Positions 12,201 to 23,475 of a stretch of DNA of 64,000 bases are shown in pieces. Made by a program: the position numbers and the translations under genes. Source of the DNA: Camarhynchus parvulus (Eukaryota > Chordata > Aves > Passeriformes > Thraupidae); assembly GCF_901933205.1 (NCBI RefSeq), contig NC_044576.1, forward strand, positions 10,883,024-10,947,023. The letters run 5' to 3'. The notes below the pieces were generated by a model that saw only the letters and a program-made list of their open reading frames with translations, was not told where the DNA came from and made no database searches. The number at the start of each line of letters is the position of its first letter. Position 1 is the first letter of the stretch.

Positions 12201-12417
12201 TAACCATACTTAGCCACTTTCACAGCTCTCTATTAATGTCGCTGGAGCTCCAGCAGCTGTAGATTCATTCCCGGCACCCTGAACAGAGTTAAGGTTACCA
12301 CCTCCCCACTGCACAGGACTTTGTTGTAAGGTAAGCCAACTGCACCTACAAGTGACATTTCAAAAAACTTTTTGTTTTTCTTTTGGTTGGGTTTTTTTGG
12401 TTTTTTTTAAAGTTTTT
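9231..12417. other. Putative intron 1, proximal part, no gene seen
   Basis: Non-repetitive sequence without a supported exon. The segment 11310-11700 has a 127-codon plus-strand frame with no recognisable domain and overlapping open frames on the other strand; I treat it as non-coding. Sequence just after the CpG island (9230-9620) stays slightly GC-richer than the rest. Confidence 0.5.
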
Positions 12418-12420
12418 ATT

Positions 12421-12555
12421 TGACTAGGTTGGAAGAGACCTTAAAGATCATTGAGTCTAACCCATGCCTTAACACCTCAACTAAACCATGGCACTGAGTG
12501 CCACATCCAGTCTTTTCTTAAACACATCCAGGGATGGTGACTCCACCACCATAAT
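12421..12555 (-). mobile_element. CR1 LINE 3' fragment
   Basis: The plus strand reads AGGTTGGAAGAGACCTTAAA, then GATCATTGAGTCTAACCC, a CATGGCACTGAGTGCCACAT block and GGTGACTCCACCACC. This is the standard reverse-complemented CR1 3' region, so the element lies on the minus strand. A T-rich run (12361-12416) sits next to it. Homology fades after about 12555. Confidence 0.85.
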
Positions 12556-12819
12556 TAACCATGATTAAGATGGTATTTCAAGCCCTATTTTTAGAATAGG
12601 AAACCCTTTGCACACTTGTCATATTGCTTTCCACAACCTTCTTGTAACATGCTCTCATCAATTGAGATCAAATCTAATCTTAGTCTAAGACTGAGGATGT
12701 TTATAGGGGTTAAAGTAAGGCAGGTATGTGATGCAAAACAGGCATCCAACTCTCATGTTTAGGCATTACCTTCTGAGGAGAGCATTTTTCTTTAAGTGAA
12801 GAAGTCTTACAATTATAAG

Positions 12820-13045
12820 GTAATAGAATATTCCTAATTGGAAGGAACCCATCAGGATCATGGAGTCCTGGCCCTGTACAGCAGCATCCCCAGGAGTCAC
12901 ACACATGTGCCTGAGAGTTGTTCAAACACTTCTTGGACTCAGCCAGCCTTGGGGCTGTGCCCACTGCCCTGGGGAGCCTGTTCCAGTGCCCAACCACCCT
13001 CTGGGTGAAATACTCTTTCCTGGCATCTTTCAAACACTCTGTGAG
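12820..13045 (-). mobile_element. CR1 LINE 3' fragment with end of ORF2
   Basis: On the minus strand a frame starting near 13033 reads ARKEYFTQRVVGHWNRLPRA, the well-known C-terminal tail of the CR1 reverse-transcriptase polyprotein. It is followed by 3' sequence ending in GATGGGTTCCTTCCAA and ATTCTAT-type repeats at about 12820-12840. It belongs to a different subfamily from its neighbour at 12421, since the 3' regions differ. It is truncated at its 5' end and is not a gene. Confidence 0.85.
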
Positions 13046-14771
13046 TTAGTGATGAATTTACTTGGTGGAGAAGAACTATTGCTCTCTTTACCTTCAATTC
13101 TTGCATTTTCCAACAAACTTTATCACACTCTTTTAGCATTTTTAGTCCAATGGAATTGAACCACGTACACTGGTGAAGGGTACATCCAACTGAAGCATAA
13201 AGGAGTAATGTAACAAATGTGTAGTGTTATCTCAGTATAGATGCATGGAAATTGTGTCAGAATCTAATATAAATACAAGGTAATATGTCCAATTTTAATC
13301 ACAACTGACTTTGAACAGACTTCTTCAAAATAAAATCATGAATTTCAGGTTTCTGTTTATTATTTTGTTAGGACTAATATTTTTCCACTAAAATATATAT
13401 TATTTCTGTATTTATTTAATCCAATGGTCTGCATTTTCTCTACAATTAAATACAGATGATGACGATTCCAAGGCACCCTTTTAGTTATTTCTTCCTCAAA
13501 CAAAATAAAAAAAAATATTGTGTTCATCACAAAGTAGCTTTTCCCATACTCAAGATTTGTCAAATAATCTGGATTTTTGAAAACAGAAGTCTTTAAAATC
13601 TGAACCAAAAAGAAAATAACTTTTTTCTTCTCTTTCATTTCATTAACATGTGAAAAGTCTTTTCACTCAATATCAGCTTGCTTGTTTGTATTCCTTTGAT
13701 AGTAATTCAAATCTCAAAAATTATGAGGAAGCTAGGTATCCTAGGCATGTATTCTCTTTAGGTTTCGAGGCAATTTCATTACAGAGTTGTTGGCTAGTTT
13801 AGGAATGTTGTGTTAAAGACAATCTGTGTGAATAAACTGCCTGTCCAATGGGAAACACTTCTGAGAGCAAGGAGTACACTCTAGAGCAGTTCTCCTGGAT
13901 GACACTTATGAAATTGATGTTAGACAATCTGAATACTGAATACTCAGCAAAGTCTGCGTGGCTTTTCCTTCCTATTTCTCCTCATGTCTTTCCCAACCTT
14001 TTCATGTTAATGGTGTGTATTTCAGAAAAATGTTCTTATTCCTTGGGGCCCCAGCAATGTTGGGTAACATTTAGTGAAACATGGATCATCCAAGTGATCT
14101 GTAGGTTATGCAGAGGACAATGGCAGGATCCACATGGTGAAGCAACCAGAGTAAAAGCCAAATAAATTGTTCATTTATAAGGAAGCTTGGAGCCTGGAGC
14201 CACATGATACTCAAAATCATGTAGCAAATGATTTTTTGTGTTGTAAAGATACGGAGGGTTTATGGGCCAAGATCAAAGCATCAAGATGTACAAGAGCACA
14301 AAGTGTGTGATGGTAACAGAAAACGAGATACATAACTCTCTGTTAAAGAGTTCTTTCCATCTTTTGCAATGAAGATACTCAAGTTTTTTCCTAAGTTTCA
14401 AACATTACAGATTCTGTGATGAAACTCAAAACACTCAAAAATCCTATGAAACTGTGTGCTGCTTACACATACATGCATGTGTGACACCATAAAGTTTCAG
14501 ATCCTAAAGAATCCAAAACCCACTGTCAAAACAGAAATATAACCACAGCTTTACTAATCACTTTTGAGGCAGGGTTCTAGGAAAATAATAAATTTAAATA
14601 GGCATCCTCACATAAATAGAAAAGAACATGGAATCTTTGAGCTGAGTAGTCTTTCTTCAGTTCCCAAACACCTACAAACTCTGCCTTCCTCACAACTTTA
14701 CAGTCACTGCTGTGTCATGTCTAATACACTGAATATATAATAAACAAGAAAATACCCCATTGAACTCCAGG
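13046..14771. other. Non-coding stretch, nothing recognised
   Basis: AT-rich unique-looking DNA. A 105-codon frame at 13848-14165 shows no domain. No repeat family is recognised. Confidence 0.5.
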
Positions 14772-14936
14772 ACACATAGGTCCTGCCACGCCAGGACACA
14801 GTTCAGGTCATGAAACACATAGGTCCTGCCACGCCAGGACGCGGTTCAGGTCATGAAACACACAGGTCCTGCCGTGCCAGGACACGGTTCAGGTCATGAA
14901 ACACACAGGTCCTGCCGTGCCAGGACACAGTTCAGG
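14772..14936. repeat. 43-bp minisatellite, about 3.8 copies
   Basis: Units lie at 14772-14814, 14815-14857, 14858-14900 and a partial one at 14901-14936. Each contains AGGTCCTGCC followed by a CCAGGAC segment, then GGTTCAGG or AGTTCAGG, and ends TCATGAA in the full units. Copies differ mainly at a CCACG/CCGTG site and an ACAC/GCGG site. Neighbouring copies share variants (1 with 2, 3 with 4), which fits stepwise local duplication. A 5-bp TCCTG/CAGGA inverted repeat recurs in every unit. Since 43 is not a multiple of three, the array cannot encode a simple repeated peptide, and open frames across it are accidental. Confidence 0.95.
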
Positions 14937-15240
14937 GGACACCTGGGGACACCACCGGGGTGTGTGCAGCAGAACAATGACCTGCCCTGCCAGGAGCCAC
15001 CTGGAACTGTGCATATCCCATCTACTGCTCTTGGAGAGCAAAGCAGAACAGAACTGGGCCAGGACAGAACTAAAATAGACAACCTCCCTGCTACCAGGAA
15101 CTGTGGAAAGCACCTACTATGTTACAGCTGTTAACTTCTTTATAGCTGGTGACTGAGTTGAGAGGAAGGGACCAATACAGAAAGCCCTGCACTTCTAAGA
15201 AAGCTAAATATTGCTACAGCTAGTTTCTTCAGGAGGGAAA
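14937..15240. other. Non-coding stretch after the minisatellite
   Basis: Moderately GC-rich sequence without a recognised repeat or exon. Short open frames on both strands come from the neighbouring array and are not credible genes. Confidence 0.5.
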
Positions 15241-15244
15241 TGAA

Positions 15245-15480
15245 AGAAAGAGTTAATTAGGCTTGCTGTCTGTGGTGTGAAATATTAACCTGACACTGGT
15301 GTTTATTCCATGTGAAACAGCTTTAATGGTTTTATTTAAGCCTTTACATTTCTCTCATTGTTTTGCTCACTGTCCTCTGTTGCCACTAGTATTATTACAC
15401 TTTCAGTAGTAGTAATAAAACAATTACTGAGCCTCTCTACTGCTTAATGTGTTTGAAACCTCAGGAGATGTAAATAACTA
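15245..15480. promoter_or_regulatory. Candidate conserved non-coding element
   Basis: Non-repetitive sequence with several homeodomain-type and AT-rich motifs (GAGTTAATTAGGC, ATATTAACC, GTAGTAATAAAACAATTACT) between ordinary AT-rich flanks. The call rests on sequence texture only and would need a cross-species alignment. Confidence 0.25.
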
Positions 15481-16633
15481 AGTTGGATTTTTGTGCTTGC
15501 AATGAAGTTTGACACTTGATGGGGAAAAAAAAGAAATTAAAAACAAAACTAGCAGAAAGATCCATAAATATTAAAGTCAAATGGGACCATTGAATGAGTC
15601 TGGCTTCCAGCATACCACAGCAACCCTGTCATTTCATCCAATTTTACCTGTGTCAAACCTAGTATCTTACATACGTAAGTCCATTATTATAAAAATAGTT
15701 TCAGATCTCAAAAATGATAATACAAGCTGCAAGTGCAGGACCTTACAGCTGCTGATCTCAACAGAGTGGGATCATTCCTATCTCTTCACACCACCTAACC
15801 TAAAGTCCCCTTCCTTGCAGCGCATTCATCCTGTCTAAACGTGGCAATTTAATCTTAAAATGCATTTCTCAAAGAAATCTAAGAGAAACTTTACAAAGAA
15901 AGGGAAACTGGTTAGAAGACCTGAGCTAGAATTCAACAGAGATGACAGGTGCTTCTGCCACTTGTTATTAAGAAAAACCCCAAAACTTATAATTTCAGAA
16001 GTCTCAGGAAAATTGCAGTCACATCACACTACTAATTTTGGGAGTTTCCTGCCTGAATTAATGTACTTTTTCCTCAGCATTCTTTCTTGGATAACCTAAT
16101 GGGGAAAGAGGCATAATTGCTAGGTTTAACATTAGTCAAAGGATTATCAGTGCTGCACCTCAAAAGGTAAATGTAAATGTTAACTCTGTGCAGTCTCTTG
16201 CAAAGAGAATGTATAAAGTTATCTGGAGCCAAATGCATACATAACATATAGGATTTAAAAAATGGAAGGATGGCTTTTACACAGTAGGAAAGAGCAGGAC
16301 AAAGAGAGACAGCCTTGCTCATCATTATAGTGGGATTGACAGAGGAAACTCCTCAGTTCCCTCAGCACTCACTACAGCTGCCTGAAAAACCTGTTTGCAG
16401 GATGGCTTCTGCTCATGAATAAAATGAACACAGCTGGGGCAAGAAAGGGAGGGCACACGTGGAGATGAGGGAAAGAAATAGGGGAAGGGAAAGGGAAAAA
16501 GAAAAGAAAAAAACTAGATATTTTCTCCATCATTACTCTAAACACATCTGACAATTATAGTGGATTTAGAGACAAATCAATAAAGGAATAAGGATTAAGA
16601 TACAAATAAACACAAAAGAAAACAAATACAAAT
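15481..16633. other. Non-coding stretch, nothing recognised
   Basis: AT-rich. A purine-rich plus-strand patch lies near 16465-16515 (GGGAAAGAAATAGGGGAAGG-type), giving a chance minus-strand frame rich in F, P and S. No supported gene. Confidence 0.5.
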
Positions 16634-17140
16634 TACTGAATCGTTAAGGTTGGAAAAGACCTGCAAGATCATCAAATGCAACCTTTGTCCAAACACTACC
16701 TTGTCAAATAAACCATGTCACTGAGTGCCACATTAGGTCATTTCTTGAACATTTCCAGCGATAGTGACACTACCACCCCCCTGGGCAGCCCATTCCAGTG
16801 CCTGACCACCCTTTCAGTGAGTGAAGAAATTCTTCCTGATATCCCACTTGCCCTGGTATAGCTTGAGAACGTTCCCCTTCATCCTGTCACTGGTTGTCTG
16901 GCAGAAGAGACTGACCCCCTGGCTCCAGCCTCCTTCTGGGCAGTTGTACAGAGTGATGAGATCTCCCCAAAGCCTCCTTCTCTCCAGGCTAAACACCCCC
17001 AGCTCCCTCAGCTGCTCATCAGAGGACTCATGCTCCAGACTCTTCACCATCTCCCTTCCCCTTCTCTGGACACACTCCAGCACCTCAATGTCCTTCTTGT
17101 AGTGAGGGGCCCAGAACTGGACACAGATGGAATGAGGCAA
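16634..17140 (-). mobile_element. CR1 LINE, 3' half-kilobase with C-terminus of ORF2
   Basis: This is the best preserved CR1 in the window. The minus strand encodes [20 protein letters not shown], then [21 protein letters not shown] and DIRKNFFT, the conserved tail of the CR1 ORF2 reverse-transcriptase polyprotein. The 3' region follows, with GTGGCACTCAGTGACATGGTTT-type sequence, and ends near 16634 (CGATTCAGTA on the minus strand). The frame breaks where ACT is followed by an extra CACT (near 16817-16824), giving FFTH-stop. The 5' end is truncated. It is a dead retrotransposon copy, not a host gene. Confidence 0.95.
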
Positions 17141-20100
17141 AGTTCCTAAAACAACATTTAGGTGATGTAATAGATGTCCCCTCCCCAAAAGCCAGGGCTG
17201 TCTTACAGCCCATTACTGTGGACAGGAACTGGAACATCTGTCCTCAGATCTCAACCCTCTGCCAAGGCACCTGCCCCTTCAGCTGCCAGTCCTCGTGCAG
17301 TGGGAGCAGGGATAATGCCTGCTGGAGGTGAGCTGGGGCAGGGATGGGGGCTGATGCTGTTGGAGCCCAGGTACCACAGCAAAACATGCTTGTCACTCTG
17401 ACATTCATTTATGGCACACTACAAATCAATTCAACACCTTTCATCTCCTGTCAATCACATTCTGAAGCACTGCAGGACAAATGGATTTTCTCTGTGACAG
17501 TGGGATAGGCATCATGAATTCTGATCCTTCTGCTGGATAGTTCAGTACCCATAAATTGTCAAGACAGCAGAAACCACACAGCATTTTAGTCTCCCACTGC
17601 CAGAGCACAAGGGTGTCCATCCAGAAGGAGCAGATTACAGCTCTGCACTGCAGCAGTACAGAACTGGAGTCTGCTGAAGAAAGAAATACTGCAGAGAAGA
17701 AATGTGGGTGCCAGGATATCACTAGTACAAAAGTGGAAAGCTGTAGAACTAACTGGGGATTTGATTTTCACCTGTTGTGACTCAGTGCCATGCTAAATCA
17801 TTACAACCTCTTTGCACTGAACATCTTAGATTGCCAGAGCCAAGCTTCCTATGCCAGTTAACCTGCTGGGGATGAGAACTTCTGTGATACTACTTCAAGT
17901 AAGGAAAACCAGAAGAAAAACCAAAAGAAATGCAACCCAATATGTATTATTTAATCTATCATCAATACACAGTCACTAAATAACAGCATTGTTTTTATCT
18001 TCAGATCTGTACTGTTAATTCACAGTGATTAATATCCCATTTATATCACTTCTTGATATGTTTTGACAGCCAGAAAATCACTCTTCTGCCTGAACTTAGG
18101 AAACAATTTATTTTCTGGGGTGAAAATGTAAATACAAGGCACAGCAGAAATAGCCCAGTCATCCTTTGGTAAATATGAAAGTTATTGTTACATACACATA
18201 CCCCTCATTAAGAAACCTACAATCATACATGTTTGTGAGTACTTAACTGCTTAGAAAGTACAGCCTAATATTGCTAAAATGTTATTACTGTTATGGCAGC
18301 ACAAGTGGGGCAGGCACAGAAGAGAAGAATAAACCAAACTTTTTCAAATCACAGATGGTATGGGAATTGTCCCAGAAATAGGGTAGAAGTAGTAAAGAAA
18401 TTAAGTTTAAGGTTCCCACTCTGGAATATAGGCTGATGTCCTGCAAGTGGTATCTTCTGTAGTGAATCTTGTGTAGTTCTGTGTTATTAAATTCTGTGCT
18501 TTCCTCACCCACCCCTCAGTTCTGATCACTGCCCAGCTCTGACTCCAAACTGCCAGCTCTCACCTCTGTGAGTATAAATAACCAAATGTCTCCAACAGGC
18601 CAGGCAGCAGCTGACTCCAGGCTTTTAAAGGTCAATAATTTCTTCTTAAAAATCAATATATTTGTAACTGGTGTAAAAGCTTCCAGCCTAAAAACGTGCT
18701 TAAATGGACAATCCAACAGGGCTTTTTTCCAAGCCACATGAATTTTAACAATGCTCACACTTGTCAGTTTTCAGATTGTCAGAAGGCCTTTTATAAGGGA
18801 TGGGGAATTCTGAAGATTAATTCTGTTCCTTTCCAGGAAACCACCACTTCATCATGCCCTATTCACAGTTTATCACAGTGGTTACTATTCAACTGTGATG
18901 ACTCAGGCACATTGAAACAGGCAAAGTGGGGAAGCCATAACCAAACCATGGCATTTTGCTGTGTCAGAGGGAAGGGGGCATGGTGTGCTTAGCTTCCCTG
19001 AAAGGAGCACTTTCTTTTAGCTCACTCTGTTCTCCAGCCATCTCTGTAAGAGTCATCACTGCTTCAAAAAAAGAAGGGATTGTCTGTAATCCAAGAGAAA
19101 TGGTTCGAGCTAACACCCTCCCCCCACTTGTATAAATGCTTGTGCAATAAATATCTGAGTGGAATCACTTGCTCTTCTAGAAACTATTTGTTTGGTAAGT
19201 TATGATACATTTAATTTATTATTTATAGACCTAAGCTTTCACATCATAATGAGCCATATCAAGCAGACTTGAATACTAGTGCTTGAAATATATTGAGAAA
19301 TGTATTGGGTTGAAAAGAATTCAGATAATTTGATTTCCCTTCATGCCCCATCTTTTACTGCATCCACAAGCAGTAATAAATCAGAATACCTGCTACCTAA
19401 TGAAAGCCTTAAAAGAAAGGTTACGGCAGGGTAGAGCTCATGCAAGCAACAAGTGCCTACGTGAAAATAGCTCTAAGTGTTACCTTTGATCAAGATTTTT
19501 AGACTCCAAGACAAGCCTCATAATTCCCTTGTAAGAGGGGCTCAGAGAAAACAGGCTATGGAGTAACACAGGACCCACAGGAACTCAGTTTCCTAAAATT
19601 AGGTCAGCACTGGTCTAAAATTAGATTCAGTGTTCTGCTGACCGAACTGAAAAGAGGAGGAGTAATTTTTAATCACAAATTCTTGAGGGCAATGATCTAT
19701 CTAGCTGGAAGTCACCGAGTACAGGCCACAAACTTGCACAGTGTTTAGCTCCTTCCTCTTCCCAACACTGCTAGAACTCATTGGAAGCCTGAACACAACC
19801 AAAACTTATAAATTAACAACAAGGGATGAATTGTTTCAAGTCAAACATGCAGCACTATTTAGACAAATGATTACACTCCATAGTTACACGGCATTCAGTA
19901 TAAGACTTATTTATCTACTATAATTGATTCCTCAATTAAATTGTCTGATCAATTTGTTTTTGTTGGGGGGTAGGGGGGGCTGTGAAACTAAAAAGAGAAA
20001 AAAGAACAACACACAAAACCATAGTGTACTTCAATTCAAATCACCCAAATATTACAAATAAATTGGTGGAGATTGTGATTATAAAAATGTATGAAGTAGC

Positions 20101-23100
20101 AACCTTGGAACATACTGAACAATGATCTTGAACAATAACTGTCTAAAATTCATTCTAACCATCTATGGTCTTACAATGCAGCAGATCTGAGGTTTAGAAA
20201 TTAAACTCTGGGGAGAAGCAAACGCTGCATTCTAGTAATGAACAAACTGACCTTGTACTACAGAATCACCTGAGCAAAACATTTAGACTCAAGCAAGAAA
20301 GAAGGCAACATAAAAAACAATGCCCGCTTCTACCTTACCAGTATTGCAAGACTATTTCAAACTATTTTATTATAAACTTGTTTGACCTACAGTAATTGTC
20401 TGATCTGCAGCAAATTGCATTCCTGCCCACACCACTGTTCAGTCCCACTGAGGTCACATCCCCTGTGGATCCCTCTGCAGAGGTGCCTGGACAGACTCTG
20501 GGGGATCCTGCTGACTGCAGCCAGCAAATGCAGAAATCCAGAATCATGTCCAGAGCAGCATCTACTGCACTAAAAGTCCAGAAAAGCCATTTTGTGGATT
20601 GCCATAATGTGTGAGGATATTGGAAACTGCCAAGGTTGCAAAGCAGACCTTGACAGCTCTGGGACAGAATTTCCCTGTGTATCTGGGGAATAGGCTAACT
20701 AGTGAAATGTAGGATTTTGTTAGTTTGCAGACATAGTTACTCCAGAAGTTCAGCATGAAATAATCTAACCTGAAAGTATCAAAGACTTGGACAAAAAGAA
20801 TTGTCCAATTCTTCAGCATCACAGTATGGCAAAAGAAAGGCCTACTGAGCTTAAAAGTCTAAAGATTTCCTTCTCTCAGACATCTAACATTGATGCTAGT
20901 TCATGGTTAATAAATGACAGGTTAGGAAATAAAATCCTGGGCTACTGGCATGGATCAGCCTGGAATGGAGATTCTTAATACTTTTGTAAGCACTGCTCAG
21001 CTGGAACAGTAAATTGCAAGGAGTGTGCCTCCCTCATTGTGCAGAGCTTGTACAGCACATCAGAAGAAGGTTAATGAATGCCAGGGTGAGAAGCACTAAT
21101 GAGATAGCAAACAGTGCTTTGAAGAGATCTGGCTTTTGGCAGCCAGAAAACATGTACCTTCTTTTCATATGATCGCTGACTGGGAACTGAATTCCCAGCC
21201 AGGTCTCCACTGAGGTGCTGAGTTTTGGGGGAGCTCCTCTAGCCTGTGCTGCCATAGCTGTTGAGGCTTTACCATACAACTTCCAAATGAAAAATCACAT
21301 CATTTCCCTTAGCATTCTCCAGGGGCAATATAATGGGCACTTGCAATGCTGATGCCTTTAAGCTTTCACAGCAAACTTCCCCGCGCAGGCTTATCCCCTG
21401 CTGTGTTCCAAATAGCTCATGTGAAACCAGGAGCAAGCAGCTGCTTAGGGAAGGGACAGTCAGTGACAAGGGATGCCAAACCAATCCGTGCAAGGAAGCA
21501 GCGTGGCAGGAACAGCACAATGTGTGTGTGCATTTATTGCAGCTGTGACAGCCTCAGTGAGCAATGAAGTGCTGCAATGCATGCTGCTTTATCACAAACT
21601 GCTGGGGATCTGAAATGCCAGTTGTGCTTCTTTTCTAAAATTTCTTGGGTGAAGAGCTTGGCAATCTGCATGGGGTATTTTGTGGCTGATTAATTTTATA
21701 GATGGTGCTAGGTAAGAACCCTCTAACTCACTGAATCCAATAGCAATTTTAATCAAACTCTAGTTGCTTGCTGATTTGGAGACATAGGGTGCCACTTTAT
21801 TGGCTTCTATAGACTGCTTGCTCTCCCTATATAGAAGTAGTTTAAAGAAACCTTCTGGCATACCTGTTTCTTTCCAGAAGAATGGACCTACACAAGGGCT
21901 TGACTGCAAACCTGAAAGTCTCATACAAAAAGCAATTTAAGTACAGTGCAGCTAATAGATTTATACTCCTTTTTGTGGTAACTTTTTAACATGATAGCAC
22001 TACAAAAACAAACTTCAAATTTGAAAACAGTTTGTAAACTGAAACACAAAAAATGACAAACACAAGAATGACAAAAATGTTACTTGTCATGTAGACTACT
22101 GACCAGATTGTGGAATGTTACAAACAATCCTATCCCATAAGCAGCCAGCCAGTATTGCAAAAATGAGTGAACCTGTGCCTATCCCTTCAGGGAAATGTGG
22201 AACTGAATGAGGACTTGTAGGAAATTCTGTTTCAGCATCATGATCAACAAATAATACCGTGTGGGCTCCTGGGTCTGCTCCCTTTCTATAATCAACTTTT
22301 TTCTATAGACTTATTGTGTAAATCAACAAAAGCAGCTTCTGAGCCCCTGTTCACAGCATGAGAACAGCAACTACAGGAATCCAGTGAATCTCTGAAAGTC
22401 ATTCTCCAGAGGGGAATTTCTATTTCTTGTCTGATGCAGCATCTTTGTGCCCAGACTCATTTGAAGGTATCTATGCTTCAAATCTTACAAAAACTTTACA
22501 ATAAATAAGTTTTCTTTATTCCAGTTTTAGATTGAGTATTATTTCCCCTATATGGTCTGCACAAGCCCATTGATTCTTTCAAAATCGGGGTTTTATCCTT
22601 TTGAGTTTGCAAGAGTTTTGGGCAGGTATCTTTGTGCTTTAGTGTTTGCTACTTTTTCCTACATGGCATATTATAGGTCAGAGACAACGAATTAGCTTTT
22701 CTGAAGGGTTTGTTTTTGTTTTTTTTCTTATTGGTTTTAAGTTACATTGACCACTGAGGACACACACATTATGGAGGTGCTGAAGTAGGAAAAAAAAACT
22801 GTTTCAAACCAGGACAATGAAGATTTTTGGCAGCACAACACATAAATGAAAAGTTATTTCTATGACTATTTTTATTATCACTGGGTACTCAAATAGCATT
22901 CTTGAAATAAAACTTAAAAACTCAGAAAACCCTACAAACAGCAAAAGACTTACTTTGTTATCATCCCTATAGAAGGAAATGGGAAAAACCCTTGTGCTCA
23001 CTAAAACTGATAGATATAGGTCATTAACTTCACTATACTACCTCTAACAAAATTACAATTTTCTGAATTCCATACCTTTCCCTAAACTAGAGCATATTAT

Positions 23101-23380
23101 TCCATGGATATTGTACAGATCATGACATTGCTTTAAACACATTGGCTGATCTTCCCTTACAACTCCCAGAGCAGAGGCAGCATGGAAATTCCCATGCAAA
23201 CACACAGGTCGTGCCAGCCTGCAACATCCACCACAGATGTTTTTAGTAATTGGTACTACAACTGCAGCAAAGGACTGCAGGCTCCAAGAGGCTCCAATCC
23301 AGCTCTCTCAAATGGATTCATACTGTCTTAGCTGTATTTTAGTTTAAAAGCACAGGTACAAAATCAAGTCATCAGCTGAA
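17141..23380. other. Non-coding stretch, no gene supported
   Basis: Mostly AT-rich unique-looking sequence. Slightly GC-richer patches at about 17170-17390, 20420-20580 and 21180-21500 carry overlapping short open frames on both strands but no recognisable protein. No repeat family could be assigned. Confidence 0.5.
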
Positions 23381-23384
23381 CGTG

Positions 23385-23475
23385 TATTTGCTGCCTTTAT
23401 CCAAGGCCCTGTTCCACGTGCATTGCCTGTGATAAGCCAATTAGGCTCTTTTGAGACCTGATACCATCTGTTGGA
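23385..23475. promoter_or_regulatory. Candidate regulatory element with palindromic E-box
   Basis: The segment contains TTTATCCAAGGCCCTGTTCC, then CACGTG (a perfect E-box of the USF/MYC/CLOCK type), GATAAGCCAATTAGG and a CTTTTGAGACC block. GATA, CCAAT-like and E-box motifs are close together in non-repetitive sequence. The regulatory role is inferred from motifs alone. Confidence 0.25.

Noticed and set aside
14853..15134. Repeated-peptide gene over the minisatellite
   Set aside because: The 43-bp unit shifts frame at each copy, so no peptide repeat is maintained.
16814..17188. 124-codon minus-strand ORF as a host gene
   Set aside because: It is the CR1 ORF2 tail of a truncated retrotransposon copy and ends in a frameshift.
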